Below are positions 45,508-54,946 of a stretch of DNA of 64,000 bases, one piece after another. Origin of the DNA: Pyxidicoccus trucidator. GTDB lineage: Bacteria; Myxococcota; Myxococcia; Myxococcales; Myxococcaceae. Where the stretch lies: assembly GCF_010894435.1 (NCBI RefSeq), contig NZ_JAAIXZ010000015.1, positions 62,001 through 126,000 on the forward strand, in the 5' to 3' direction. The notes under the pieces were generated by a model, which did no database searches, was not told where the DNA came from, and saw only the letters and a list, made by a program, of their open reading frames with translations. Every line of letters starts with the position of its first letter. Within the stretch, counting starts at the first letter, position 1. The translations under genes were made by a program, and so were the position numbers.

Positions 45508-48057
45508 CTACGTCCCGATGCGCTGCAGGATGAGGATGGGGCCGTCGTCGATGCGCCTGTCGCGCAGGTCGATTTCGCAGTCCAGCATCCAGTCCCCGTG
45601 CCCGTCCGGGTCCATGATGCGCTGCTGGGCGCTCCACAGCCGCGTCCCCGTCTCCTTGATGGTGCTGTTGGCGGGCTTGCGGGCCTGGGGCGTGAGCACC
45701 ACTATCTTGTGCTCCTCGAAGTACGGCGCCATGGCCTGCTCCAGCTTGGGAGCGGTCCACTCGCCCAGCGCGTTGTCCAGGATGCCCAGCGCGTCCAGGT
45801 AGCGCTTCTGGCCCAGCGCCCTGAGCAGCCGGTGCAGCTCCTCGCGCACGCGGGCGGCGAAGGCCTTCGGGTCCTCGGTGAGCTCCTTCGGCTTCAGCTC
45901 CACCACCGGCTTCGGGGTGAGCGCGGCCTCCGGGTTCTTCATCCGCTCCCACTCGTCCAGCAGGCTGGAGTCCACCTGCCGCAGCGTGGCGCGCAGGTGG
46001 TCGCTGAAGTCCTCCACCTCCTCCGTGCGGAAGCGCTCGGGCACCGTCTGCACCAGCGTCTTGTAGACGTCATTCACATAGCGCAGGAGCACGCCCTCGC
46101 TGCGCTGGAGGCCGTACTCACGCACGTAGTCGTGGAAGGACATGAAGCGCTCGAACATGTCCCGCACCACGGACTTGGGACGGATGTTCGCCTCGCCCAC
46201 CCACGGGTGCTTCTGCGCGAACTTGTTGAAGGTGCCGTAGATGAACTCACGGTTGGGCTTGGGCCACTCGAGCTTCTCCAGCTCCTCCATCCGGTCGTCG
46301 TACTCGACGCCCTGCGCCTTCATCTCCTGAATCTTCTCGCCCTTGAGCTGGTGGAGCTGCGCGTAGAGCACCACGTCCGGGTTCTCGAGAATCGACTCCA
46401 CCAGCGTCACCACGTCCAGCGCGTACGTGTCCGTGGTGGGGTCCAGCAGCTCCAGCGTCTCCAGGAGGTACAGCGACAGCGTCTGGTTGAGGCTGAAGTC
46501 GTGTTGCAGCTCTCCGGCCACCTTCACCCGGCCGCCGGAGCCATTCTGGCCGCGCTCCACCTCGACGATGCCCGCGCCCACCAGCGTGCGGAAGTCCCGG
46601 GCCGCGGACTTGAGGTGCCGGCGCTTCAGGTAGTCCGAGTCATGGCAGCGCTGGATGAGCTGCACCAGTCGCCGGTAACCGCCCCGCCCCTCCACCTCGT
46701 GGTCGCTCTGCAGGAGGTTGAGGATCATCCCGTGCGACACCGCGAAGCGCGACTCGAGCGGCTCGGGCATGCCGTTCTGGAGCCGCTCGAAGGTGCTCTT
46801 GTCGTACTGCACGAAGTTCTTCTGCGGGGGCTTGGCCTTGGGCGTCTTCTTCTTGCCCGCGGCCTCCTTCGCGGCCAGCTTGACGTTCTCGACGACGTAC
46901 TCGGGGGCCTGGGCCACCACGCTGCCCTGGGTGTCGAAGCCCTTGCGGCCCGCGCGGCCGGCAATCTGCTTGAAGTCGCGCACGCTCAGCGTGGTCAGCT
47001 TCTCGCCGTTGAACTTGAACAACTGGGTGAAGAGCACGGTGCGGATGGGGATGTTGACGCCCACGCCCAGGGTGTCCGTGCCGCTGATGACCTTGAGGTG
47101 GCCGCCCTGCGCCAGCTTCTCCACCAGCAGCCGGTACTTGGGCAGCAGGCCGGCGTGGTGCATGCCGATGCCGTGGCGGAGGAAGCGCTGGAACTCCTTG
47201 CCGTAGGGCGTGTCGAAGGGGGCCTCCATCAGCGCCTGGCGGATTTCCTCCTTCTCCTCCTTGGTGGAGAAGTCCACGCTCATGAGGTTCTGCGCCTGCT
47301 CGGCGGCGGCGCGCTGGGTGAAGTTGACGAGGTAGATGGGGTACTTCCCCTTCGCGATGAGGTCCTCGAGGGTCTCGTGGAGGGCGGACTCGCGGTAGTC
47401 GAAGTCCAGCGGCACCGGGCGCTGGTCGCTGCGCACGGTGGCCACCTCGCGGTTGGTGAACTTCTGGAGGCTCTCCTCGATGACGTTCGTGGGCCCCAGC
47501 GTGGCGGACATCAGCAGGAACGTCGTGTCCGGCAGCGCGATGAGGGGCAGCTGCCACGCCACGCCGCGCTCCTTGTCGGAGTAGTAGTGGAACTCGTCCA
47601 TGACGACGTAGTCCACGCGGGCACCGGCATCGCGCAGGGCGAGGTTGGCGAGAATCTCCGCGGTGCAGCAGAGAATCTTCGCGTTGCGGTTGATGCTCGC
47701 GTCGCCGGTGAGCATGCCCACATTCTCGGCGCCGAAGGCGTCGCACAGGGCGAAGAACTTCTCGTTCACCAGGGCCTTGATGGGGCAGGTGTAGAAGGAG
47801 ACCTTGCCCTCGGCCATCGCCTTGAAGTGGAGCGCGGTGGCGACCAGCGACTTGCCGGAGCCGGTGGGCGTCTTGAGGAACAGGTGCTTGCCGGCGAGCA
47901 GCTCCAGGATGGCTTCCTCCTGGGCGGGATAGAGGCTCAGCCCGTTCGTCGTGACGTAGCTGACGAAGCGGTTGAGAATCTCGTCCGCGTCCAGGGGAGG
48001 CTCTCCCGGCTTGGGCAGCAGGGCGGCGAGCGGCGCTTGGTTCTCGGAAGGGGCCAT
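45508..48057 (-). CDS. SKI2-like DExH-box helicase
   Basis: An 849-residue superfamily 2 helicase. Motifs are I TPTGSGKS, II DEFH, III SAT and VI QIAGRAGRKG, plus a long C-terminal helical region (residues 450-849) like the winged-helix and ratchet parts of SKI2/Mtr4-type enzymes. These unwind RNA or DNA structures in 3'-5' direction and in bacteria are linked to RNA processing or DNA repair. ATG 48057 is preferred to GTG 48060. It converges with the secreted protein at 44988-45503. Confidence 0.88.
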   Translation of the reverse strand: MAPSENQAPLAALLPKPGEPPLDADEILNRFVSYVTTNGLSLYPAQEEAILELLAGKHLFLKTPTGSGKSLVATALHFKAMAEGKVSFYTCPIKALVNEKFFALCDAFGAENVGMLTGDASINRNAKILCCTAEILANLALRDAGARVDYVVMDEFHYYSDKERGVAWQLPLIALPDTTFLLMSATLGPTNVIEESLQKFTNREVATVRSDQRPVPLDFDYRESALHETLEDLIAKGKYPIYLVNFTQRAAAEQAQNLMSVDFSTKEEKEEIRQALMEAPFDTPYGKEFQRFLRHGIGMHHAGLLPKYRLLVEKLAQGGHLKVISGTDTLGVGVNIPIRTVLFTQLFKFNGEKLTTLSVRDFKQIAGRAGRKGFDTQGSVVAQAPEYVVENVKLAAKEAAGKKKTPKAKPPQKNFVQYDKSTFERLQNGMPEPLESRFAVSHGMILNLLQSDHEVEGRGGYRRLVQLIQRCHDSDYLKRRHLKSAARDFRTLVGAGIVEVERGQNGSGGRVKVAGELQHDFSLNQTLSLYLLETLELLDPTTDTYALDVVTLVESILENPDVVLYAQLHQLKGEKIQEMKAQGVEYDDRMEELEKLEWPKPNREFIYGTFNKFAQKHPWVGEANIRPKSVVRDMFERFMSFHDYVREYGLQRSEGVLLRYVNDVYKTLVQTVPERFRTEEVEDFSDHLRATLRQVDSSLLDEWERMKNPEAALTPKPVVELKPKELTEDPKAFAARVREELHRLLRALGQKRYLDALGILDNALGEWTAPKLEQAMAPYFEEHKIVVLTPQARKPANSTIKETGTRLWSAQQRIMDPDGHGDWMLDCEIDLRDRRIDDGPILILQRIGT

Positions 48058-48171
48058 CACACGCCAGACTCTAGGCGGGGGCCACGGTCCTCACCGCGAA
48101 AAATCGCCTGCTGGCGCACGGTGCGTGAAGGAGAACGCTTTCCTGCCCGCCCGACCGGCCCTCCCAAGGGC

Positions 48172-50910
48172 TCACAGCACCTTCACCGCCTTCACCATGT
48201 CCGGCGCCAGCTCTTCGTGCGGGAGGATGGTGAAGCCCAACTTCCGGCTGATGGTCTGCATGGCGCGGTTGCCCGCGAGGATGTCCGCGAAGATGCGCTG
48301 CATCCCCCAATCGCGGCCCACGTCCACCAGCCGCCGCAGCAGCTCCGTGCCCAGACCCTGCTTCTGGGCGATGTCACTGATGAGGATGGCGAACTCCGCG
48401 TCCTGCGTCCCCCGCAGCCGGGTGAGCCGCCCCACGCCGAGCAGCGCCCCACTCTTGCGCTCCGCCACCAACGCCAGCTCCCGGGCGTAGTCGTTGAAGC
48501 AGATGCGCGCCAGCCGCTCGTGCGCCACCCGGGTGCTGAGCTGCAGGAGGCCCGCGTAGCGCAGGAACACCGTCTGCTCCGACAGCGTCCGGTGGAACTC
48601 CTCCATGCGCGGCTCGTCCTCCGGGCGGATGGGCCGCAGGAGCACCTCCTCGCCACTCTCCATCCGGAACGGCGCCACGTACCGCTGCGGGTACGGCTCA
48701 ATCGCCAGTCGCGGCAGCTCCGCCTCCGTCACCGTGGGCGGGTGCAGCACCACGCGCGCGTCCAGCGCCAGCAGCCGCTCGGGCGAGGCCAGCAGCGGGT
48801 TGATGTCGACTTCCTTCACGAAGCGCTGCTCCACCACCAGCCGGCTGAAGCGCACCATCAGCCGCTCCAGCGCCGCCAGGTCCACCGGCTTGCGTCCGCG
48901 CACGCCGCGCAGCGCGGCATGGATGCGCGTCTGCTCCATCATCCGCCGCGCCAGCGTGGTGTTGAGCGGCGGCAGCCCCAGCGCCCGGTCCTTGAACACC
49001 TCCACCAGGACGCCACCCGCGCCGAACAGCAGCACCGGCCCGAACTGCGCGTCCAGACCGCTACCGATGATGAGCTCGTACCCGTCCAGCTTCACCATGG
49101 GCTGAACGGTGACGCCGTCGAATGCCCCCGGCTGCCCCAACTCCACCAGTCGTGCGCGGATGCCGCGGAACGCCGCGCGCACCGCGTCCGCGTCCGGCAG
49201 GTTCAGCCGCACGCCGTCCACGTCCGTCTTGTGCGTCACCGTGAGCGAGTGCAGCTTCACCACCACCGGGTAGCCCAGCGATGCGGCCTCCGCCACCGCC
49301 GCGTCCTCCGTGGTGGCCAGGCGCGTCTCCACCGTGGGGATGCCATACGCGGCCAGCAATTGCTTGGACTCGTACTCCGTCAGCAGCGTTCGCCCGGCCG
49401 CGCGGACCGCGTCAATCTGCCGCCGTGCCTCGTCGCGAGCGGCGGCGTGCTCCTCCGCCAGGGTGGGCGTCTCGTACAGCCCGGCCAGGTTGTACGAGTA
49501 GCGCCACATGTAATTGAAGATGCGCGCCGCCGTGTCTGGATAGCCGAAGGTGGGGATGCCCGCGTCGTTGAGCACGCGCTCCCCGGCGGCCACCTCCGAG
49601 CCCCCCATCCAGCTCGCCAGCACCGGCTTGCCGTGCAGCTTCGCGTAGGGCTTGAGCCGGTCCGCCGTCTTGGTGGGCTCGGTCATGTCCTGCGGGGTGA
49701 GGATGACCAGCAGGCCGTCGCTGTTCGGGTCCTTCCCCGCCACCTCCAGCGCCTTCGCGTAGCGCTCGGGGTCCGCGTCGCCCAGGATGTCCACCGGGTT
49801 GCCGTGGCTCCACTGCGGCGGGAGGAAGCCGTCCAACGCCTTGCGCGTGTCCTCCGCCAGCACCGCCACCTCTCCCCCACCCGACACCAGCGCGTCGGTG
49901 GCGAGCACGCCAGGGCCTCCCGCATTGGTGAGGATGGTGAGCCGGCGCCCTGCGGGCCGGGGCTGCCGGGCCAGTGTCTCCGCCATGTAGAAGAGGTCCG
50001 CGATGGAGTCCACGCGCAGCACGCCGGTGCGGCGGAAGGCGGCGCTGAGCACCTCGTCACTGCCCGTCAGCGTGCCGGTGTGGGACGCGGCGGCCTGCGC
50101 GGCCTGCGCGGTGCGCCCGGCCTTGATGACGATGATGGGCTTGGTGAGCGCCACCTCGCGCGCGGCGGAGAGGAAGGCGCGCGCGTCGCCGATGGACTCC
50201 ATGTAGAGAAGGATGGAGCGCGTCATCGCATCCTCGGCGAGGTAGTCGATGAGGTCTCCCCAGCCCACGTCCAGCATGGAGCCCACGGAGACGAAGGCGC
50301 TGAAGCCCACCGCCTCGCGCAGGCTCCAGTCGAGGATGGCGGTGAGCAGCGCACCGCTCTGGCTGATGAAGGCCACGTTGCCCGGCCGGGCCATGGCGCC
50401 GGCGAACGTCGCATTGAAGCCACTGGGAGGCCGCATGACGCCCAGGCAGTTGGGGCCGATGAGGCGAATCCGCGCCGCCTGCGCCACCTCCAGGATTTCC
50501 CGCTCCAGCCGCGCCCCCTCCGCGCCCGTCTCCTTGAAGCCGGCGGAGATGATGATGGCGCCCCGGACGCCCAGTTCGGCGCACTCGCGGATGACTCCGG
50601 GCACCACGGCGGCGGGCGTGACGATGACGGCCAGGTCCACCGGCTCCGGCAGCGAGCGCAGGGACGGCCACGCCTTGATGCCCAGCACGTTGGGCCGCTG
50701 GGGGTTGATGGGGTAGACGGTGCCGCCGAACGGGTTGCTGATGAGGTTCCACAGCACGGTGCGGCCCACGCTGCCCGGGCGCTCGCTGGCTCCCACCACG
50801 GCCACGCTGCGCGGCGAGAAGATGACGTCCAGCGGCAGCCGCGTGGGCTGCTGGTGAAGCACGTTGTGGGACGGGTCCGTCTTCGGAGAGCCGGGGGCGC
50901 GCGAGTCCAT
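48172..50910 (-). CDS. ADP-forming acyl-CoA synthetase fused to GNAT acetyltransferase
   Basis: A 912-residue protein. Its first part has the CoA-binding domain (SVAVVGASERPGSVG), the succinyl-CoA-synthetase-like domain with phospho-His motif SHTGTLTGSD and an ATP-grasp domain (VVVKLHSLTVTHKTDVDGV). Its end is a GNAT domain (GVGRLTRLRG...QKQGLGTELLRRL). This architecture is that of the Pat/YfiQ lysine acetyltransferases, whose NDP-forming half is often a regulatory CoA or nucleotide sensor. It probably acetylates acyl-CoA synthetases or other central enzymes. ATG 50910 is chosen; a TTG at 50946 would add 12 residues. Confidence 0.88.
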   Translation of the reverse strand: MDSRAPGSPKTDPSHNVLHQQPTRLPLDVIFSPRSVAVVGASERPGSVGRTVLWNLISNPFGGTVYPINPQRPNVLGIKAWPSLRSLPEPVDLAVIVTPAAVVPGVIRECAELGVRGAIIISAGFKETGAEGARLEREILEVAQAARIRLIGPNCLGVMRPPSGFNATFAGAMARPGNVAFISQSGALLTAILDWSLREAVGFSAFVSVGSMLDVGWGDLIDYLAEDAMTRSILLYMESIGDARAFLSAAREVALTKPIIVIKAGRTAQAAQAAASHTGTLTGSDEVLSAAFRRTGVLRVDSIADLFYMAETLARQPRPAGRRLTILTNAGGPGVLATDALVSGGGEVAVLAEDTRKALDGFLPPQWSHGNPVDILGDADPERYAKALEVAGKDPNSDGLLVILTPQDMTEPTKTADRLKPYAKLHGKPVLASWMGGSEVAAGERVLNDAGIPTFGYPDTAARIFNYMWRYSYNLAGLYETPTLAEEHAAARDEARRQIDAVRAAGRTLLTEYESKQLLAAYGIPTVETRLATTEDAAVAEAASLGYPVVVKLHSLTVTHKTDVDGVRLNLPDADAVRAAFRGIRARLVELGQPGAFDGVTVQPMVKLDGYELIIGSGLDAQFGPVLLFGAGGVLVEVFKDRALGLPPLNTTLARRMMEQTRIHAALRGVRGRKPVDLAALERLMVRFSRLVVEQRFVKEVDINPLLASPERLLALDARVVLHPPTVTEAELPRLAIEPYPQRYVAPFRMESGEEVLLRPIRPEDEPRMEEFHRTLSEQTVFLRYAGLLQLSTRVAHERLARICFNDYARELALVAERKSGALLGVGRLTRLRGTQDAEFAILISDIAQKQGLGTELLRRLVDVGRDWGMQRIFADILAGNRAMQTISRKLGFTILPHEELAPDMVKAVKVL

Positions 50911-51003
50911 GGGCCCGTGTTTGAAGCGGAGTCCGAACGGGCGCAATGCCTGAGTGGTGGACTCCGTGAGACAGGCGTCACTACCGCTCGCCGGCCATGG
51001 CGC

Positions 51004-51723
51004 TCAGTCGAGCCCGGCCTTCCCGAGCGACCAGTACGCCTTCACCTTCTGCGCCGGAGCCACCCCGGCCGCCTTGAGTCGGGCCCGAAGCACCTGGATG
51101 GCCTGGGCGCGGCCCGTCATGACGAGGTGCGCCCCCGGCTTCCGCTCCAGCGCGGCCTGGAGCAATGCCGCCACCTCGGGCAGGTGCCCGTCTCCGGGCG
51201 CCCGCGCGACCACGTCGCTCTCCGCGAGACCGAACTCGCGCAGCACGGCCCCGGACTCCTCGCGTGAGGACACCTCGAAGACCTGCTCGACGTCTCCGGT
51301 ACCCGCGCGAAGGTTCCGCAGCGCGTGCGCCACCGCGAAGGACGTCTCGTCCCCGAAGAGCACCACCGGTCCTCGAAGGACCGCGAGCGAAAGAGAGCCG
51401 CGAGGCCCCATGAACTGACAGCGGTCTCCCACGCGCACGTTGCGGCCCCACTCCGCGCCCGGGCTGTTCCCGTGGAGGTAGACGAGGAACTGCGTCGCCC
51501 CGCGCGCCGTGTCCCAGGCCAGCGGGGTGTACGTCCGCATCCCTACGTCAGGGAGGAACACCTGCACCTTGTCGCCCGCGCTCCAGGAGGTGTTGCGAAG
51601 CCCCTCCCCCACCAGCTCCATCCAGCGGAAGTGCGGCGAGATGTCGCGGACCTTCTCGATGCGCGACTCCCGGAACAGGAACCGCCCCAGCACTCCGCCG
51701 ATGATTGCCTTCCCTGATGCCAT
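51004..51723 (-). CDS. Siderophore-interacting flavoprotein (FAD-binding)
   Basis: A 239-residue protein. It has the N-terminal FAD-binding barrel with RTYTPLAWD (R-x-Y-S/T motif) and the SIP-type NAD(P)H-binding C-terminal region. Such enzymes reduce ferric siderophores to release iron in the cytoplasm. ATG 51723 follows GGGAG, while the upstream extension has no ribosome binding site. No siderophore biosynthesis gene is next to it. Confidence 0.8.
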   Translation of the reverse strand: MASGKAIIGGVLGRFLFRESRIEKVRDISPHFRWMELVGEGLRNTSWSAGDKVQVFLPDVGMRTYTPLAWDTARGATQFLVYLHGNSPGAEWGRNVRVGDRCQFMGPRGSLSLAVLRGPVVLFGDETSFAVAHALRNLRAGTGDVEQVFEVSSREESGAVLREFGLAESDVVARAPGDGHLPEVAALLQAALERKPGAHLVMTGRAQAIQVLRARLKAAGVAPAQKVKAYWSLGKAGLD

Positions 51724-51869
51724 CCGTGTCACTCCCGTGGGGAACCGCCCCACCGATTCTCGCGGCGCATCCTCGCGCCTGCCAGCCGGAGCGGGGATGA
51801 ACCCGTATGACGGGAGCATGAAGAAACGTGAAGGGGCTGGCGACGGGCCCGTGCTCCCCGCTGGAGCGC

Positions 51870-53369
51870 TCAGGGCTTGAACAACTGCGCCCCCTGTTCG
51901 GCGACCGCGAGCACCTCGCCCGTGGGCAGGAGCGTGGCCGTGTGGTTCTCGAACATGAAGGAGAGGCCGCCGGTGCGGCTCAGCTCGCCCGTCTCCGGGT
52001 TGTAGAGCTCCGCGAGCGCGAGGGACGAAGAGCTGATTCTGTTATCGCTGTGCCAGCCGCCCGTCACGAGCAGCGTGCCTGAGGCAAGCCGCGTGGTCGC
52101 ATGGGAGTAACGCGACTGGTCGCCGCTCCGTCTGCTCCAGGTGCCCGTCTCCGGGTCGTACAGCGCCGACGACGGAACGGTGGCGTCGGAAAAGGTGTCG
52201 CCCCCCAGCACCAGCACCTTGCCCGAGTCGAGCAGCGTGGCCGTGTGGGAATGGCGAGGCGGGTCGAAGCCGCCAGTGGGGGTCCAGGTGCCCGTCTCCG
52301 GGTCGTACAGCTCCGCCGTGGCGAGAAGAAGGTTATCTTCCCCCATGCCGCCGGCCACCAGCACCTTGCCCGACACCAGCAGCGTCGCCGTATGACGACT
52401 CCGGGCCGAGGCCATGCTGCCGGTGGAGGTCCAGGTGCCCGTCGCCGGGTCGTACACCTCCGCCGTGGCGAGGTGCCCGGAGGCGTTGTAGCCGCCCGTC
52501 ACCAGCACCTTGCCCGACGGCAACAACGTGGCCGTGTGCTCGGTACGATCCTCGACCGAGCTGCCGGTGGCGCTCCACTCCCGCGTCTTCGGGTCATACA
52601 CCTCCGACGTCCCGACGGTGTCGCCGTTGAAGATGTTGCCGCCCGCCACCAGCACCTTGCCCGAGGGCAGCAGCGTGGCCGTCAGGTTGTAGCGGGGCGT
52701 GGCGAGGCTGCCGACGACGGACCAGGTGCCAGCCCGCGCATCGTAGACCTCCGCACGGTCGTCGAGGCCGCCCACCACCAGCACCTGGCCCGAGGGCAGC
52801 AGCGTGGCGGCGTGCCGGGGATGGCGGAAGTTGGGTTTGGCGGCGGGAGACCACACCGAGCAATCCGGAAAGCCCCACACGGTGTAATGGGTGGAGGCCG
52901 AGAGGCCCAGGGCATTGGTCGCCGTGGCCGTGACGCGGAGCCGGGTGCCGAAGAAGGGCACGCAGGCAGGAGCCGTCCACGTGGCCTCGCTCGTGATGCT
53001 GGTCGTTGCCCCGACGCTCACCGAGCCGGCGGTCGCGGACCAGGAGAAGCTCAGCGGGCTGAGCTGCGGGTCCTGAGCGGCGACCAGGAACGTCCGCTGC
53101 CCTCCCGGGGTCATCCCACCCGACAAGTCCTCCAGGCCCTTGGCGAAGACGGGGGGCTGAGGGCCACCCGCATCCGGAGTCGTGCCTGCATCCGGAGTCG
53201 TGCCTGCATCCGGAGTCGTGCCTGCATCCGGAGTCGTGCCCGCGTCCGGAGTCGTGCCCGCATCCGACTCACATTGCGCCGGATCACGCTGACAGGACTC
53301 GTCGCCACCGCTGTCGCAGCCAGAAAGGAGGGCCAGCAGTCCGCCAACCCACAACAGGTGTCTGTACAT
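51870..53369 (-). CDS. Seven-bladed propeller lipoprotein, copy 1
   Basis: A 499-residue lipoprotein. The lipobox LLSGC is followed by a DAGTTP repeat tether, an Ig-like domain (about 80-190) and seven kelch-type blades with the signature HTATLLPSGKVLVxGG and a YDPETGTW strand. Seven copies give a closed beta-propeller. It is exposed on the outer membrane and probably binds protein or carbohydrate; nothing indicates catalysis. It is the last of three tandem paralogues. ATG 53369 starts the conserved MYRHLLW. Confidence 0.85.
   Translation of the reverse strand: MYRHLLWVGGLLALLSGCDSGGDESCQRDPAQCESDAGTTPDAGTTPDAGTTPDAGTTPDAGTTPDAGGPQPPVFAKGLEDLSGGMTPGGQRTFLVAAQDPQLSPLSFSWSATAGSVSVGATTSITSEATWTAPACVPFFGTRLRVTATATNALGLSASTHYTVWGFPDCSVWSPAAKPNFRHPRHAATLLPSGQVLVVGGLDDRAEVYDARAGTWSVVGSLATPRYNLTATLLPSGKVLVAGGNIFNGDTVGTSEVYDPKTREWSATGSSVEDRTEHTATLLPSGKVLVTGGYNASGHLATAEVYDPATGTWTSTGSMASARSRHTATLLVSGKVLVAGGMGEDNLLLATAELYDPETGTWTPTGGFDPPRHSHTATLLDSGKVLVLGGDTFSDATVPSSALYDPETGTWSRRSGDQSRYSHATTRLASGTLLVTGGWHSDNRISSSSLALAELYNPETGELSRTGGLSFMFENHTATLLPTGEVLAVAEQGAQLFKP
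53170..53259 (-). repeat. 18-bp minisatellite (5 units) encoding DAGTTP tether
   Basis: Five head-to-tail copies of an 18-base unit (consensus GCATCCGGAGTCGTGCCT on the + strand, the last two with 1-2 changes) followed by a partial copy. It encodes DAGTTP repeats in the linker after the lipid-anchored Cys of copy 1. The near-identity of units suggests recent slippage, so linker length may vary between strains. Confidence 0.85.
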
Positions 53370-53410
53370 GAAATGTTCTCTCAAGAAGGTCCAGCAGCGG
53401 GTCTTCCCAG

Positions 53411-54946
53411 CTAACGCGTGTACAGTTCACCCGTGGCGTGGGGGCCTCCGACTTCACGGTCCTTGCCGCCGGCCACCAGCACCTGGCCCGAAGGCAGCAA
53501 CGTGGCAGTGTGACGCTCGCGCTTCGTGGCGAGACTCCCTGTGGAGAGCCACATGCCCGTCTCCGGGTCGTACACCTCCGCCGTGGCGCCACCGAACGTG
53601 CCTTCCTGCCCCACCTGGTTGAAGCCGCCCGTCACCAGCACCTTGCCCGACGGCAGCAGCGTGGCCGTGTGGAAATGGCGAGGCGAGGCGAGGCGGCCCG
53701 TGGTGGACCAGGTGCCGGTCTCCGGCTCGTAGACCTCGGCCGTCCCCCAGCTGACCGCGCCACCGAAGCCGCCCGCCACCAGCACTCCTCCGGTGCCGAG
53801 CAGCGTGGCCGTGTGGCCGTGGCGGGCCCAGGCGAGACTGCCCGTGGCGGACCAGGTGCCCGTCTCCGGGTCGTACACCTCCGCGGTGGCCAGGGTGCTC
53901 CCGGCTTCCGTGTTGGCGCCCCTGCCACCCGTCACCAGCACCTTGCCGGCCTTCAACGACGTGGCCGTGTGGCCTTCGCGGGCCGTGGCGAGGCTGCCGG
54001 TGGAGGCCCAGGTGCCCGTCTCCGGGTCGTACACCTCCGCCGTGGCCACGAGCCCGTCACCCGAGCCGCCCGTCACCAGCACCTGGCCCGAGGGCAGCAA
54101 CGTGGCCGTGTGGCTACTGCGCGCCGTGGCGAGGCTGCCGGTGGAAGCCCAGGTGCCCATCTCCGGGTCGTACACCTCGACGAGGGCGAGGCTGCCGAGA
54201 CTGTCGTTGAAGCCCCCCACCACCAACACCTTGCCCGAGGGCAGCAGCGTGGCCGTGTGCTCGCGACGGCCCCTGGACAGGTCTCCGGTGGAGGCCCAGG
54301 CGCCCGTCGCCGGGTCGAAGACCTCCGCCGTCGAGAGGTCCGTCCCCCCGAAGCCGCCCGTCACCAGCACCTTGCCGGACTTCAGCAACGTGGCCGTGTG
54401 GCCCACACGCGCCGTGGCGAGGCGGCCGGTCGAGGCCCACGTCGAGCAATCCGGAATGCCTGGCGCGAAGACCCGGGTGGTGGCGGTGAGGTTCAACGCG
54501 TTGGTCACCGTGGCCGTGAGGACGGCCGTGCGGTCAGCAGGGACGCATTGAGGCGCCGTCCAGGTGACCTCGCCCAGGATGGAGTCTGTCTCTTCGTCGC
54601 TCAGCGTGCCGAAGTTCGCGGACCAGGCGAAACGGAGCTCACCGCACAGCGGGTCCTGGGCGACGAACAGGAAGGTCCGCCGCTCTCCCCGTGTCATGTA
54701 GACCTGAGGCCCGGGTGCCAGGTCGAAGTAGGGCGCCTGCGCATCGCCCGCATCGGGTGTTCCCGAATCCGGGAGCGTCCCCGCGTCCGCGGAGGTGCCC
54801 GCATCCGGAGACGTCCCCGCATCCGGAGATGCACCCGCGTCCGCCTCACACTGCGTCGGGTCTCGCTGACAGGACTCGTCGCCGCCGCCGTCACAGCCGG
54901 AGCCAAGCGATAGCAGCGCCCCAATCCACAACAGGTGTCTGCTCAT
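53411..54946 (-). CDS. Seven-bladed propeller lipoprotein, copy 2
   Basis: A 511-residue paralogue: lipobox GSGC, an Asp/Ala/Gly/Ser/Thr-rich tether with imperfect DAGTS repeats, an Ig-like domain and seven kelch blades with HTATLLPSGKVLVTGG signatures. Its ATG 54946 overlaps the stop of copy 3 (ATGA), so these two are translated together. It lies 41 bases upstream of copy 1. The sequence is much closer to the other copies in the blades than in the tether. Confidence 0.85.
   Translation of the reverse strand: MSRHLLWIGALLSLGSGCDGGGDESCQRDPTQCEADAGASPDAGTSPDAGTSADAGTLPDSGTPDAGDAQAPYFDLAPGPQVYMTRGERRTFLFVAQDPLCGELRFAWSANFGTLSDEETDSILGEVTWTAPQCVPADRTAVLTATVTNALNLTATTRVFAPGIPDCSTWASTGRLATARVGHTATLLKSGKVLVTGGFGGTDLSTAEVFDPATGAWASTGDLSRGRREHTATLLPSGKVLVVGGFNDSLGSLALVEVYDPEMGTWASTGSLATARSSHTATLLPSGQVLVTGGSGDGLVATAEVYDPETGTWASTGSLATAREGHTATSLKAGKVLVTGGRGANTEAGSTLATAEVYDPETGTWSATGSLAWARHGHTATLLGTGGVLVAGGFGGAVSWGTAEVYEPETGTWSTTGRLASPRHFHTATLLPSGKVLVTGGFNQVGQEGTFGGATAEVYDPETGMWLSTGSLATKRERHTATLLPSGQVLVAGGKDREVGGPHATGELYTR

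Noticed and set aside
45298..51267. A nearly 2000-codon + strand open frame across the helicase and acyl-CoA synthetase
   Set aside because: It is antisense to two well-supported enzymes and shows no domain or plausible start; such frames are common at this GC content.
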